Assembly: GCA_022728415.1 (NCBI GenBank)
Contig: JAIJJM010000120.1
Coordinates: 1 to 6,693, forward strand
DNA: 6,693 nucleotides
Direction: 5' to 3'
From: Collinsella sp.
Lineage (GTDB): Bacteria; Actinomycetota; Coriobacteriia; Coriobacteriales; Coriobacteriaceae
Part shown: in pieces, positions 1 to 5,700 of the stretch
How the letters are laid out: each line of letters opens with the position of its first letter
How positions within the stretch are numbered: position 1 is the first letter of the stretch
Position numbers and translations under genes: made by a program
Notes under the pieces: generated by a model
Databases searched by the model: none
What the model saw: the letters and a program-made list of their open reading frames with translations, nothing else
Told to the model about the DNA's origin: nothing

Positions 1-509
1 TAGCCGTTGGGGAAGCCGATGACGGTGCAGATGGCGATCTTGCCGTCCAGATTCGCGACGTCGGCGATGGCCTCGATCTTGGTGTCGGAGCCCTCGGCGC
101 GAATGATCACGAGGTCGTTGACGAACATATCCTCACGGGTGTCGGTGTCGACGAGCTCGGCGGTCTCAGCGTCATCCATGGTGCCCTTGGAAGCGGTAAT
201 GAGCACATCGACCGTGGCGCCGGCACGCATCTGTTCGACGAGGTCGCCGGAGGCCTTAAACTGCGTGTCGGCAAAGGTGGTGCCGGTCTGGTCGGTGTAG
301 AGCTCCTGGACCTCGGGCAGAGCCTTCTCGAGCGAGTTGGCAGCAAAGACCTGCAGTTCGACAGCCTTCTTGGACGAAGCCTTGGCGGAGCCGGCATCGG
401 AGCCGGCCGGCTCAGACGTCTTGTTGCCGGAGCAGCCGGTAAGGCCAAGGCCGGCAGCGGCGACAGCAGAAAGCGAGACGAATCCGCGGCGAGAAACCAT
501 ATTGAACAT
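1..509 (-). CDS. modA: Molybdate ABC transporter substrate-binding lipoprotein ModA (partial, C-terminus outside window)
   Basis: This is the extracytoplasmic binding protein that captures molybdate (possibly tungstate) and delivers it to the ModBC permease. 169 residues are visible and the frame is still open at base 1. The N-terminus has a twin-arginine motif (SRRGF, residues 6-10), a short hydrophobic stretch and a lipobox (LTGC, Cys26), so it reads as a membrane-anchored, possibly Tat-exported lipoprotein. A Ser/Ala/Lys-rich linker follows. The ModA family features then appear in order: FAANSL (55-60), FKASGDL with the oxyanion-binding Ser (84-90), AGATVDVLITAS (96-107), and an R..MFVNDLVII segment (125-136). 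I chose the ATG at 509 because AAAGGG lies 6 nt upstream; an in-frame ATG at 500 is 15 nt from it. modB/modC are expected just beyond the window edge. The family call is confident; oxyanion preference cannot be read from this fragment. Confidence 0.9.
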   Translation of the reverse strand, partial: MFNMVSRRGFVSLSAVAAAGLGLTGCSGNKTSEPAGSDAGSAKASSKKAVELQVFAANSLEKALPEVQELYTDQTGTTFADTQFKASGDLVEQMRAGATVDVLITASKGTMDDAETAELVDTDTREDMFVNDLVIIRAEGSDTKIEAIADVANLDGKIAICTVIGFPNG

Positions 510-515
510 GTTCAA
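502..515. repeat. 14-bp perfect palindrome over the modA start codon
   Basis: The sequence TTGAACATGTTCAA is its own reverse complement. It covers the modA start codon (507-509) and begins right after the Shine-Dalgarno AAAGGG. It could be an operator or simply chance; nothing else supports a role. Confidence 0.35.
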
Positions 516-562
516 CCCTTTCGGACCTTGTGCCCGGGCATCCCACCGCGGGCTTTATTCTG

Positions 563-625
563 TTATAGGATTATACTTACTTGAGAATAATATTTGTGAT
601 TAATATCTCTCACATGAGAATATTC
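563..625 (-). promoter_or_regulatory. Putative modA promoter with repeated TGAGA half-sites
   Basis: This AT-rich patch stands out from the surrounding GC-rich DNA. On the minus strand a perfect -10 hexamer TATAAT lies at 575-570, giving a predicted 5' leader of roughly 50 nt before modA. No good -35 lies 17 bp upstream. Instead there are three copies of a half-site: TGAGAATA at 582-589, its inverted form TATCTCTCA at 604-612, and TGAGAATA again at 615-622. The two direct copies start exactly 33 bp apart, about three helical turns. The middle copy forms imperfect dyads with each neighbour, for example AATATCTC (602-609) with GAGAATATT (616-624). The arrangement suggests a transcription factor overlapping the -35 region, plausibly a molybdate-responsive one. 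That role is inferred from the gene downstream only. Confidence 0.55.
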
Positions 626-666
626 TTTTACCGATAACCACGAAACGGCCCACACTGACGCTGCAT

Positions 667-701
667 AAAAAAGGCGGAGCAGCCCATAAGGTCACTCCGC
701 C
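667..701 (-). terminator. Intrinsic terminator after the moeA-mog operon
   Basis: On the minus strand, GGCGGAG (701-695) pairs with CTCCGCC (679-673) around a 15-nt loop that can pair further, followed immediately by six T (672-667). It lies 13 nt past the mog stop codon and separates moeA-mog from the modA promoter. Confidence 0.9.
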
Positions 702-714
702 GCAGGTAGTGCGC

Positions 715-1194
715 TTATTTGGCGTGCCCGCCGCCCGCCGTCATTTGGGCCGCATGCTCAAGCTGATCGCTCACGGCCTCCCAGCTTTCGCGGGCCGCTT
801 TCGTGGATCCCGGAAAATTGATGACAAGCGTATGCCCACGCTGCATGCACACGGCGCGCGAGAGCATGGCGCGGCGCGTCTTGGTCATGGAGTAGGCACG
901 AATTGCCTCGGCAATACCCGGCACATCGCGGTCGCAGACGGCACGCGTCGCCTCGGGCGTCACATCGCGCATCGAAAGCCCCGTACCGCCGCAGGTGAGC
1001 ACGACATTGGCGTGGCACTCATCGGCGGCTTCCGCAATGGCATCACCGATCTCACTGACGTCGTCACGCACGACCACATGTGAGGCGACCGTCCAGCCCT
1101 GCGCCACGATGAGCTCCTCGAGCGCAGCACCCGCCTCGTCCTGGGCAAGATCACGCGTATCCGAGCACGTCACGATCGAAATCTTCAACTCCAT
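715..1194 (-). CDS. mog: MogA/MoaB-family molybdenum cofactor biosynthesis protein
   Basis: This cytoplasmic enzyme has the fold that adenylates molybdopterin before MoeA inserts molybdate. The 159-residue product is the usual length of a single-domain MogA/MoaB protein. It opens with a beta strand (ISIVTCSDTRD, 5-15) and carries the family signature LTCGGTGLSMRDVTPEATR (66-84), including GGTG (69-72) and the conserved Asp of RDVTPE (Asp77). A conserved RDDVSEIGDAI segment lies at 43-53 and NFPGSTKAARE, the family's LPGSPKA motif, at 126-136. The start is ATG at 1194: AGGAGG sits 6 nt upstream, while the longer frame upstream is moeA coding sequence in another phase. The gap to the moeA stop is 10 nt. 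MogA and MoaB paralogues are hard to separate by eye; pairing with moeA favours the adenylyltransferase role. Confidence 0.93.
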   Translation of the reverse strand: MELKISIVTCSDTRDLAQDEAGAALEELIVAQGWTVASHVVVRDDVSEIGDAIAEAADECHANVVLTCGGTGLSMRDVTPEATRAVCDRDVPGIAEAIRAYSMTKTRRAMLSRAVCMQRGHTLVINFPGSTKAARESWEAVSDQLEHAAQMTAGGGHAK

Positions 1195-1200
1195 AGCATT

Positions 1201-1207
1201 CCTCCTA
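1201..1207 (-). promoter_or_regulatory. mog Shine-Dalgarno overlapping the moeA stop codon
   Basis: On the minus strand the moeA stop TAG (1207-1205) shares two bases with the AGGAGG ribosome binding site (1206-1201) of mog. Ribosomes finishing moeA would sit on the mog initiation region, which suggests translational coupling. An out-of-frame ATG at 1199 lies between this site and the true start. Confidence 0.75.
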
Positions 1208-2467
1208 TAGCACCGTGCCCTCAGGCAGGTCGACACGCACGACATCCACGACGTCGCCCGCCGCAAGGTCGCACGGTCCTTCGTCAATACGCAGCAGGCA
1301 GTTGGCCCGCTGCATCGTGCCGAGCAGCGCCGAATTCTGCGTCTTGGCCTCGGTCACCAACAACTCACCGGTCTCGGGATCGCGCAAAACCGTGGCGCGA
1401 TCGAAGAAACGGCGATGCTGTCGCTTTTTCACGCCGTGCGTGAGCGTCGCCTGCTGCACGGGGCGCACGCCCTCGGCAAAGCCACGCATCTTGCGAATCG
1501 CCGGGCGGGCAAGCATCTCAAAGCCTACATACGCCGCGGCCGGATTGCCTGAAAGCCCCAGGTAGGGCTTACCCCCGAGCAGGCCAAACGTGATGGCCTT
1601 GCCCGGACGCATCGAGATGCGATCGAACAGAACCTCGCCCTCGCGCCGGACGAGCGCCGTCACGTAGTCGTAATCGCCCGCCGAGGCGCCACCACTCGTA
1701 ATGACAAAATCACACTCCTGCACGGCACGATGCACAAGCTCGGCAATCGCCTGCTCATCATCGGGAGCGATGCCAAAGAACACCGGATCTGCCCCGGCAT
1801 CGAGCGCCTCGGCCATTAACGCCGAGGAGTTGGAATCGCGAATCTGCCCGCGCGCCGGCAGCTCACTCGGCGCGACCAGCTCCGTCCCCAGCGAGATAAT
1901 ACCCACGCGCGGGGCGGCATGCACCTTCACGCTCGCATACCCGGCGCTCGCCAACAAGCCGGCGCCGGCCGGGGCCACAACCTCGCCGGCGCGCATCACG
2001 ACGTCGCCGGCATGGGCCTCCTCGGCGGCAGAGCGAACGTTCTCCCCCACTTTAGCAGGCGCCGAGAAGCTCACATGCGAGCCCTCGTTGCCGTCGCCGT
2101 CGAGCACCTCGACGATCTCATACTTCACCACGGCATCCGCGCCCCCGGGCACCGGCGCGCCCGTCATGATGCGGACCGTCTCGCCCGCGCCGATGGTGCC
2201 CTTAAACACATGGCCCGCGGCCTCGTGTCCGATAACGTCGAGTATCACCGGCGCCTCGCCAGATGCCTGCGCCAAGTCCGCCGAGCGCACGGCGTATCCG
2301 TCCATAGCGCTGTTGGCAAACGGCGAGATATCGATATCGGCCACCGCGTCCTCGGCCAAGGGAAGGCCGGCGGCCTGCCATACGGGAATCTCGACAACTT
2401 CCGTCATTTGCACCTGCGAAAGGATAATCGCCTGGGCGTCCTCCAGCCGCATGAGTTCCTCTGCCAC
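1205..2467 (-). CDS. moeA: Molybdopterin molybdenumtransferase MoeA
   Basis: MoeA inserts molybdate into adenylated molybdopterin to make active molybdenum cofactor. The 420-residue length matches bacterial MoeA. Family motifs are intact and in order: DISPFANSAMDGYAVRSADL (46-65; the family normally has PPFDNSAMDGYA), GETVRIMTGAPVPGGADAVV (95-114), GIISLGTEL (189-197, Glu196), GQIRDSNSSAL (207-217), DFVITSGGASAGDYDYV (253-269) and RISMRPGKAITFG (283-295, Lys290), then LGLSGNPAAAYV. A C-terminal beta domain (about 340-420) completes the four-domain protein. The start is taken as GTG at 2467 with AGAGG 5 nt upstream. An in-frame ATG at 2452 also has AGAGG 5 nt upstream and would remove only five residues, so either is possible. 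moeA is the first gene of the moeA-mog operon and diverges from the CLC gene. Confidence 0.96.
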   Translation of the reverse strand: MAEELMRLEDAQAIILSQVQMTEVVEIPVWQAAGLPLAEDAVADIDISPFANSAMDGYAVRSADLAQASGEAPVILDVIGHEAAGHVFKGTIGAGETVRIMTGAPVPGGADAVVKYEIVEVLDGDGNEGSHVSFSAPAKVGENVRSAAEEAHAGDVVMRAGEVVAPAGAGLLASAGYASVKVHAAPRVGIISLGTELVAPSELPARGQIRDSNSSALMAEALDAGADPVFFGIAPDDEQAIAELVHRAVQECDFVITSGGASAGDYDYVTALVRREGEVLFDRISMRPGKAITFGLLGGKPYLGLSGNPAAAYVGFEMLARPAIRKMRGFAEGVRPVQQATLTHGVKKRQHRRFFDRATVLRDPETGELLVTEAKTQNSALLGTMQRANCLLRIDEGPCDLAAGDVVDVVRVDLPEGTVL

Positions 2468-2517
2468 ATGTACCTCTTTAATCCGCGGCGCACATCACGG
2501 GCGCCGATTCATTATGT

Positions 2518-2534
2518 TTATCTCAGTATAATCC
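2518..2534 (-). promoter_or_regulatory. Candidate moeA promoter region
   Basis: On the minus strand GGATTATACT (2534-2525) runs into TGAGATAA (2525-2518). It contains a -10-like TATACT at 2530-2525, about 58 nt upstream of the moeA start. The upstream DNA is GC-rich with no convincing -35. The motif resembles sequence at the modA promoter (568-590 on the plus strand). I see no molybdenum-cofactor riboswitch: the leader would be only about 50 nt. Confidence 0.35.
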
Positions 2535-2621
2535 CCCGCTGCACGACGGCGACATGACCCACGTTCTCGAATACATCTGTCGGCCGCAAGCCGCGAAACA
2601 GAAACAAAACCAACCTGCCGA

Positions 2622-2648
2622 TTTGTCACGTTTGACACGTTCTATAAT
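2622..2648 (+). promoter_or_regulatory. Candidate promoter of the CLC gene with a tandem 9-bp repeat
   Basis: A perfect TATAAT lies at 2643-2648, about 30 nt before the CLC start. Directly upstream are two tandem 9-mers, TTTGTCACG (2622-2630) and TTTGACACG (2631-2639), which differ at one base. The same stretch forms a dyad TGTCA-N4-TGACA (2624-2637). TTGACA at 2632-2637 is only 5 bp from the -10 and TTGTCA at 2623-2628 is 14 bp from it, so neither is a standard -35. A regulator bound to the repeat could be involved. Confidence 0.5.
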
Positions 2649-2677
2649 GCTTGCGTTGCAACCTAAAAGAGGAACGT

Positions 2678-4099
2678 ATGGCTTTTACCGACAAACCCGA
2701 AAGCGCAAACGAAGCGCAGGATCATTCCCAACCGTTCGACGACGGCGGTCTTTTCTCCCTGAACGACGTCATCACGGCAGGCAGGCATCAACTAACCCGC
2801 TCCGAGCAGCTCTTGGCTGCAGACACGCGCCGCAATGCCCGCAACATGCTCGCAAGCGCCAAGCTGCTCGCGCTCGTAGTTATCGTCTCACTCGCCATGG
2901 GCGTTGCCGCTTGGGCGTTTTTGGCCTCGCTGAATATCGCGACCGATTATCGCGAGCACCACGCGTGGGTGTTCGCCCTGCTCCCCATCGTGGGCATGGC
3001 CACCGCGTGGGTCTACAAGAACCACGGTCTCGCCGCCAAGCGTGGCAACAACCTGGTCATTGACTCCGCCCTGGGCACACGCCTCATCCATATGCGCATG
3101 GCCATCCTCACCTTCGTCTGCTCCACGCTCACGCACCTAACGGGCGGATCGGCCGGTCGCGAGGGAGCCGCGGTGCAGATTGGCGGCACCATCGCCAGCA
3201 ACATCTCGAACCTCGCCCACCTCAAAAAGCATGACCACCACGACCTCATGCTCGCCGGCATCTCGTCGGCCTTTGGCGCCGTATTCGGCTCGCCCCTTGC
3301 CGGAGCTTTCTTTGGCATGGAGATGTGCTTTATCGGCAAGATCGACTACACAGCGGGCATCTACTGCCTGGTCGCATCGTTTACCGGCTACTTTACATCA
3401 CTCGCCCTAGGCACCGAGTATGAGACGAATGTTATCGCCAGCGTCCCCGACATGACGCCGCGGACGGTTGCCATCGTTGTTGTCAGCGCCATTATCTTCG
3501 GTCTCACCGCACGCCTCTTTGCCTGGTCGGTTCGAACCGTCAAAAGCCTGTACGGTCGCTTTACCACCAATTACCTCGTTCGCGCACTCGTGGGCGCGCT
3601 CGTGGTGCTCGCGGCCTACGCAATGCTCGACGCCTGGAAGTATGCCGGCCTTGCCACCTGGCTCTCGGGCGCCGGGTTTGCCGGTAACACGACCCTTTCC
3701 GACGCCGCCATCAAGCTTGTGGTGACGGCGCTCACCCTGGGCGCCGGCTTCCAAGGCGGCGAGGTCACGCCCTTGTTCGGCATCGGCGCGGCGCTCGGCG
3801 GATGGATCGGATGCCTCACCGGGCTCGACCCGAGCTTTGTGGCGGCCCTCGGCATGCTCGGTGTGTTCTGCGCCGGTCTCAACGTACCCATCACCACCTG
3901 CATGATGGCCATCGACCTGTTCCATGGAACGGCCGCGGGCTTCTTTGTCATCGTTTCGTTTATCAGCTATCTCGTCGGCGGCCACCGCGGCGTATATCCC
4001 GCGCAGCGTATTGTCTCGCCTAAACGCCGTTCGCTTATTGTGGACGAGGGCCACACGGTGGCAGAGGCTATCGAGCGCCACAACGACCTGATAGAGTAG
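2678..4099 (+). CDS. CLC-family anion channel/antiporter, CLC-F-like (possible fluoride/proton antiporter)
   Basis: This integral membrane protein of 473 residues belongs to the voltage-gated chloride channel (CLC) family. A hydrophilic N-terminus (1-58) is followed by many hydrophobic segments. The gating-glutamate motif is present as GGSAGREGAAVQIGG (156-170, Glu162), followed by FGSPLAGAFFGMEM (203-216). The second pore motif reads GAGFQGGEVTPLFGIGAALG (355-374), where chloride-type CLCs usually have GGxFxP. A late Tyr440 in GGHRGVYPAQR fits the pore tyrosine. From memory of the family, a GGExTP segment is typical of CLC-F fluoride/proton antiporters; substrate is therefore inferred as fluoride, not proven. 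No cytosolic CBS domains are present. The ATG at 2678 has AGAGG 5 nt upstream. No crcB fluoride riboswitch was recognised in the short leader. The lipid kinase gene follows 87 nt downstream. Confidence 0.9.
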   Translation: MAFTDKPESANEAQDHSQPFDDGGLFSLNDVITAGRHQLTRSEQLLAADTRRNARNMLASAKLLALVVIVSLAMGVAAWAFLASLNIATDYREHHAWVFALLPIVGMATAWVYKNHGLAAKRGNNLVIDSALGTRLIHMRMAILTFVCSTLTHLTGGSAGREGAAVQIGGTIASNISNLAHLKKHDHHDLMLAGISSAFGAVFGSPLAGAFFGMEMCFIGKIDYTAGIYCLVASFTGYFTSLALGTEYETNVIASVPDMTPRTVAIVVVSAIIFGLTARLFAWSVRTVKSLYGRFTTNYLVRALVGALVVLAAYAMLDAWKYAGLATWLSGAGFAGNTTLSDAAIKLVVTALTLGAGFQGGEVTPLFGIGAALGGWIGCLTGLDPSFVAALGMLGVFCAGLNVPITTCMMAIDLFHGTAAGFFVIVSFISYLVGGHRGVYPAQRIVSPKRRSLIVDEGHTVAEAIERHNDLIE

Positions 4100-4186
4100 A
4101 CGTTGGTATTCGCCGTGCAGCCACAATCGGGAGCAATTCGACCTGAGCGCGCCCGCACCGTCACGTCATACGCCGGGAGTCGCCCC

Positions 4187-5149
4187 ATGCACGCAACTGA
4201 TTTTGGTCGCACGCTCATCATCGCCAATCCTGCCGCCCAGTCGGGCGCCGCGCACGAGGTTGCCGAGCGCCTGCAGCGCTTTTTGGATATGACCGCGCGC
4301 ACATCCCAGTTTGACCTGGTGCTGACCGAGCGCATGGGACATGCCAAGGTACTTGCCGCACAGGCCCAGGACTACCGCACGATTATCGCACTCGGCGGCG
4401 ACGGCGTGATCCACGAGGTCGTCAATGGCTTGATGGCGCAAGAAGAGGCGGTTCGACCGGCGCTTGCCGTCCTGCCCGTAGGCTCCGGCAATGATTTTGC
4501 CCAAACGCTCGGTATCGACGATTTCTCCGGCAAAGATTTTGGCGCGCTGCTCACCTGCGAGCTGCAGCACCAGGATATCGGACGCATTCGCTCATGGAAC
4601 CCCGCAAGCGGCAGCGGCGAGGCGATCGTCGAGTATTACGACCAGACGCTTTCGGTCGGCATCGATGCCGCCATCGGCCTGGGCACCACCGAGCTGCGCA
4701 AAAAGACCGGCTTGACGGGCGCTCCGCTCTACACCCTCTCGGGACTTGAGCAATTTGGCCTGCGCTATCGCAACTACCCCATGACCATCAGCTTTGACGG
4801 CGCGCCTGCCGAGCGCGTACGCGCGATTATTATGGCCGTCCAGCTGGGGCCCACGTACGGCTCGGGCTATCGCATCTGCCCCGATGCCGACCCCTGTGAC
4901 GGCATGCTCGACGTCTGCTACGCTTGCGGCCCCGTCCCTCGCGCGGTTGCCTTACCTATGTTTCTTTCGGCCAAGGACGGCCACCATACCAGGCTGCCGC
5001 CGGTTCGCATGCGTCGTTGCCGCCACGCCGAGCTCACCTTTGAGGAGCCAAACTATCCCATCCAGGCCGATGGCGAGCCCATCGTCGCCTCGCGCATCGA
5101 GGTGGACATCCTCGCAGGGGCCCTCCACGTCTGGCACCCAACCCGCTAA
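4187..5149 (+). CDS. Diacylglycerol kinase / lipid kinase, YegS-Rv2252-BmrU family
   Basis: This predicted kinase phosphorylates a lipid such as diacylglycerol at the inner membrane face, recycling it into phospholipid synthesis. The product is 320 residues, normal for the family. Visible motifs are IIANPAAQSG (11-20), the nucleotide-binding LGGDGVIHEVVNGL (69-82, usually GGDGTxNEVVNG), PVGSGNDFAQTLGI (97-110, the GTGNDFAR motif with Ser and Gln variants), CPDADPCDGMLDV (231-243) and QADGEP (293-298). Those segments delimit an N-terminal catalytic domain and a C-terminal beta-sandwich domain. ATG at 4187 is preferred because GGGAG lies 7 nt upstream. The frame is open back to a TTG at 4103, which would add 28 residues without family similarity. 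No terminator is seen between it and the CLC gene, so co-transcription is likely. Exact lipid substrate is unknown. Confidence 0.92.
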   Translation: MHATDFGRTLIIANPAAQSGAAHEVAERLQRFLDMTARTSQFDLVLTERMGHAKVLAAQAQDYRTIIALGGDGVIHEVVNGLMAQEEAVRPALAVLPVGSGNDFAQTLGIDDFSGKDFGALLTCELQHQDIGRIRSWNPASGSGEAIVEYYDQTLSVGIDAAIGLGTTELRKKTGLTGAPLYTLSGLEQFGLRYRNYPMTISFDGAPAERVRAIIMAVQLGPTYGSGYRICPDADPCDGMLDVCYACGPVPRAVALPMFLSAKDGHHTRLPPVRMRRCRHAELTFEEPNYPIQADGEPIVASRIEVDILAGALHVWHPTR

Positions 5150-5156
5150 CCCCACC

Positions 5157-5227
5157 TAAGTTGCGGTGAAATAGGGACTGTTTATGCAGGTAAAGCCGAA
5201 AAATAGTCTCTATTTCACCGCAACTTA
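5157..5227. repeat. 23-bp inverted repeat (hairpin) between convergent genes
   Basis: The left arm (5157-5179, starting TAAGTTGCGGTG and ending AGGGACT) and right arm (5205-5227) are reverse complements at 22 of 23 positions. The one mismatch would be a G-U pair in plus-strand RNA. The loop is 25 nt. It lies 7 nt past the lipid kinase stop and 9 nt past the stop of the release-factor-like gene. There is no T-run on either side, so it is not a canonical terminator, although it could stop transcription or protect 3' ends. The inner arm sequence GTGAAATAGGGACTGT resembles the palindrome at 5643-5673, which suggests a dispersed REP-like family. Confidence 0.85.
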
Positions 5228-5236
5228 TTGAGGAGA

Positions 5237-5617
5237 TCATTCGTCGCTGCACGGCTTGCGACGATTGGCCTTTTTAATGGCGTTGAAGTGCTTGTCATTG
5301 AGCCTGCGCTGGCGAGAGCGCCGAGGCACCTTGGTCTTTACGCGTCGGCGCGGTGGACACCCGCGACGCTCAAGCTCAGCGCGCAGCTTACGCAGGCAGC
5401 TGCTACGGTTTTGGAACTGACTGCGACTCTCACGCGCCGTCACGGTAATCCCCGAAGGGATATGTTTCATTCGTACCGCCGAGTCCGTCGTGTTCACGCC
5501 CTGTCCGCCCGGACCCGTCGCGCGAAACACCTGCACCTCGCAATCGCGTGCCAACTCCTCGAGCGACATCTCGGCATAGCGCGCATACTCGCGCCATCCC
5601 ATCGTGTTCTCATCCAT
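5237..5617 (-). CDS. Small release-factor-like protein with GGQ motif (RF-1 domain only)
   Basis: This 126-residue protein carries the peptidyl-tRNA hydrolysis domain of class I release factors. The catalytic loop is [18 protein letters not shown] (35-52), with GGQ at 37-39, followed by [19 protein letters not shown] (53-71) and a short helix. The tail (about 88-126) is strongly basic, rich in Arg and Lys. There is no codon-recognition domain, so it cannot be RF1 or RF2. The architecture recalls ribosome-rescue factors such as ArfB/YaeJ and mitochondrial MTRFR, but the core after GGQ is closer to RF1/RF2 than to ArfB. Rescue of stalled ribosomes is inferred. ATG at 5617 is chosen because GGGGAGG sits 7 nt upstream; a longer frame to 5683 would translate through the palindrome. 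It follows xpt, separated by a terminator-like hairpin, and no promoter is evident in the 20-odd nt between. Confidence 0.82.
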   Translation of the reverse strand: MDENTMGWREYARYAEMSLEELARDCEVQVFRATGPGGQGVNTTDSAVRMKHIPSGITVTARESRSQFQNRSSCLRKLRAELERRGCPPRRRVKTKVPRRSRQRRLNDKHFNAIKKANRRKPCSDE

Positions 5618-5637
5618 ATCAACACCTCCCCTCATAC

Positions 5638-5673
5638 AAAAAATGTGACAAAGGGACTGTCCCTTTGTCACAT
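5638..5673 (-). terminator. Perfect 31-nt palindrome plus T-run, likely xpt terminator
   Basis: Bases 5643-5673 form a perfect inverted repeat with 15-bp arms (ATGTGACAAAGGGAC and its complement) around one central base. On the minus strand it is followed by six T (5643-5638, the first also being the last base of the arm). It lies 27 nt past the xpt stop and about 20 nt before the release-factor-like start. The GTGAcAAAGGGACTGT core is shared with the inverted repeat at 5157-5227, so a dispersed palindromic repeat appears to supply the terminator. Confidence 0.8.
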
Positions 5674-5700
5674 CGCATACCAATCGCTTGTGTTGCGCGC

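Noticed and set aside
510..563. Molybdenum-cofactor riboswitch in the modA leader
   Set aside because: The predicted leader is about 50 nt and shows only a short GCCCG/CGGGC hairpin, far smaller than the known Moco RNA.
1701..2531. Long plus-strand open frame (276 codons) antisense to moeA
   Set aside because: It overlaps a complete MoeA with all family motifs. The translation is Ser/Ala/Thr-rich and low in complexity, typical of an antisense shadow in GC-rich DNA.
3407..4126. Long minus-strand open frame (239 codons) antisense to the CLC gene
   Set aside because: The plus strand carries an intact CLC protein; the antisense product has no recognisable domain or ribosome binding site.
4103..4186. 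Extended N-terminus of the lipid kinase from a TTG start
   Set aside because: The extra 28 residues lack family similarity, and ATG 4187 has a well-placed GGGAG.
5618..5683. Extended N-terminus of the release-factor-like protein
   Set aside because: It would be encoded by the terminator-like palindrome, and ATG 5617 has a strong GGGGAGG site.
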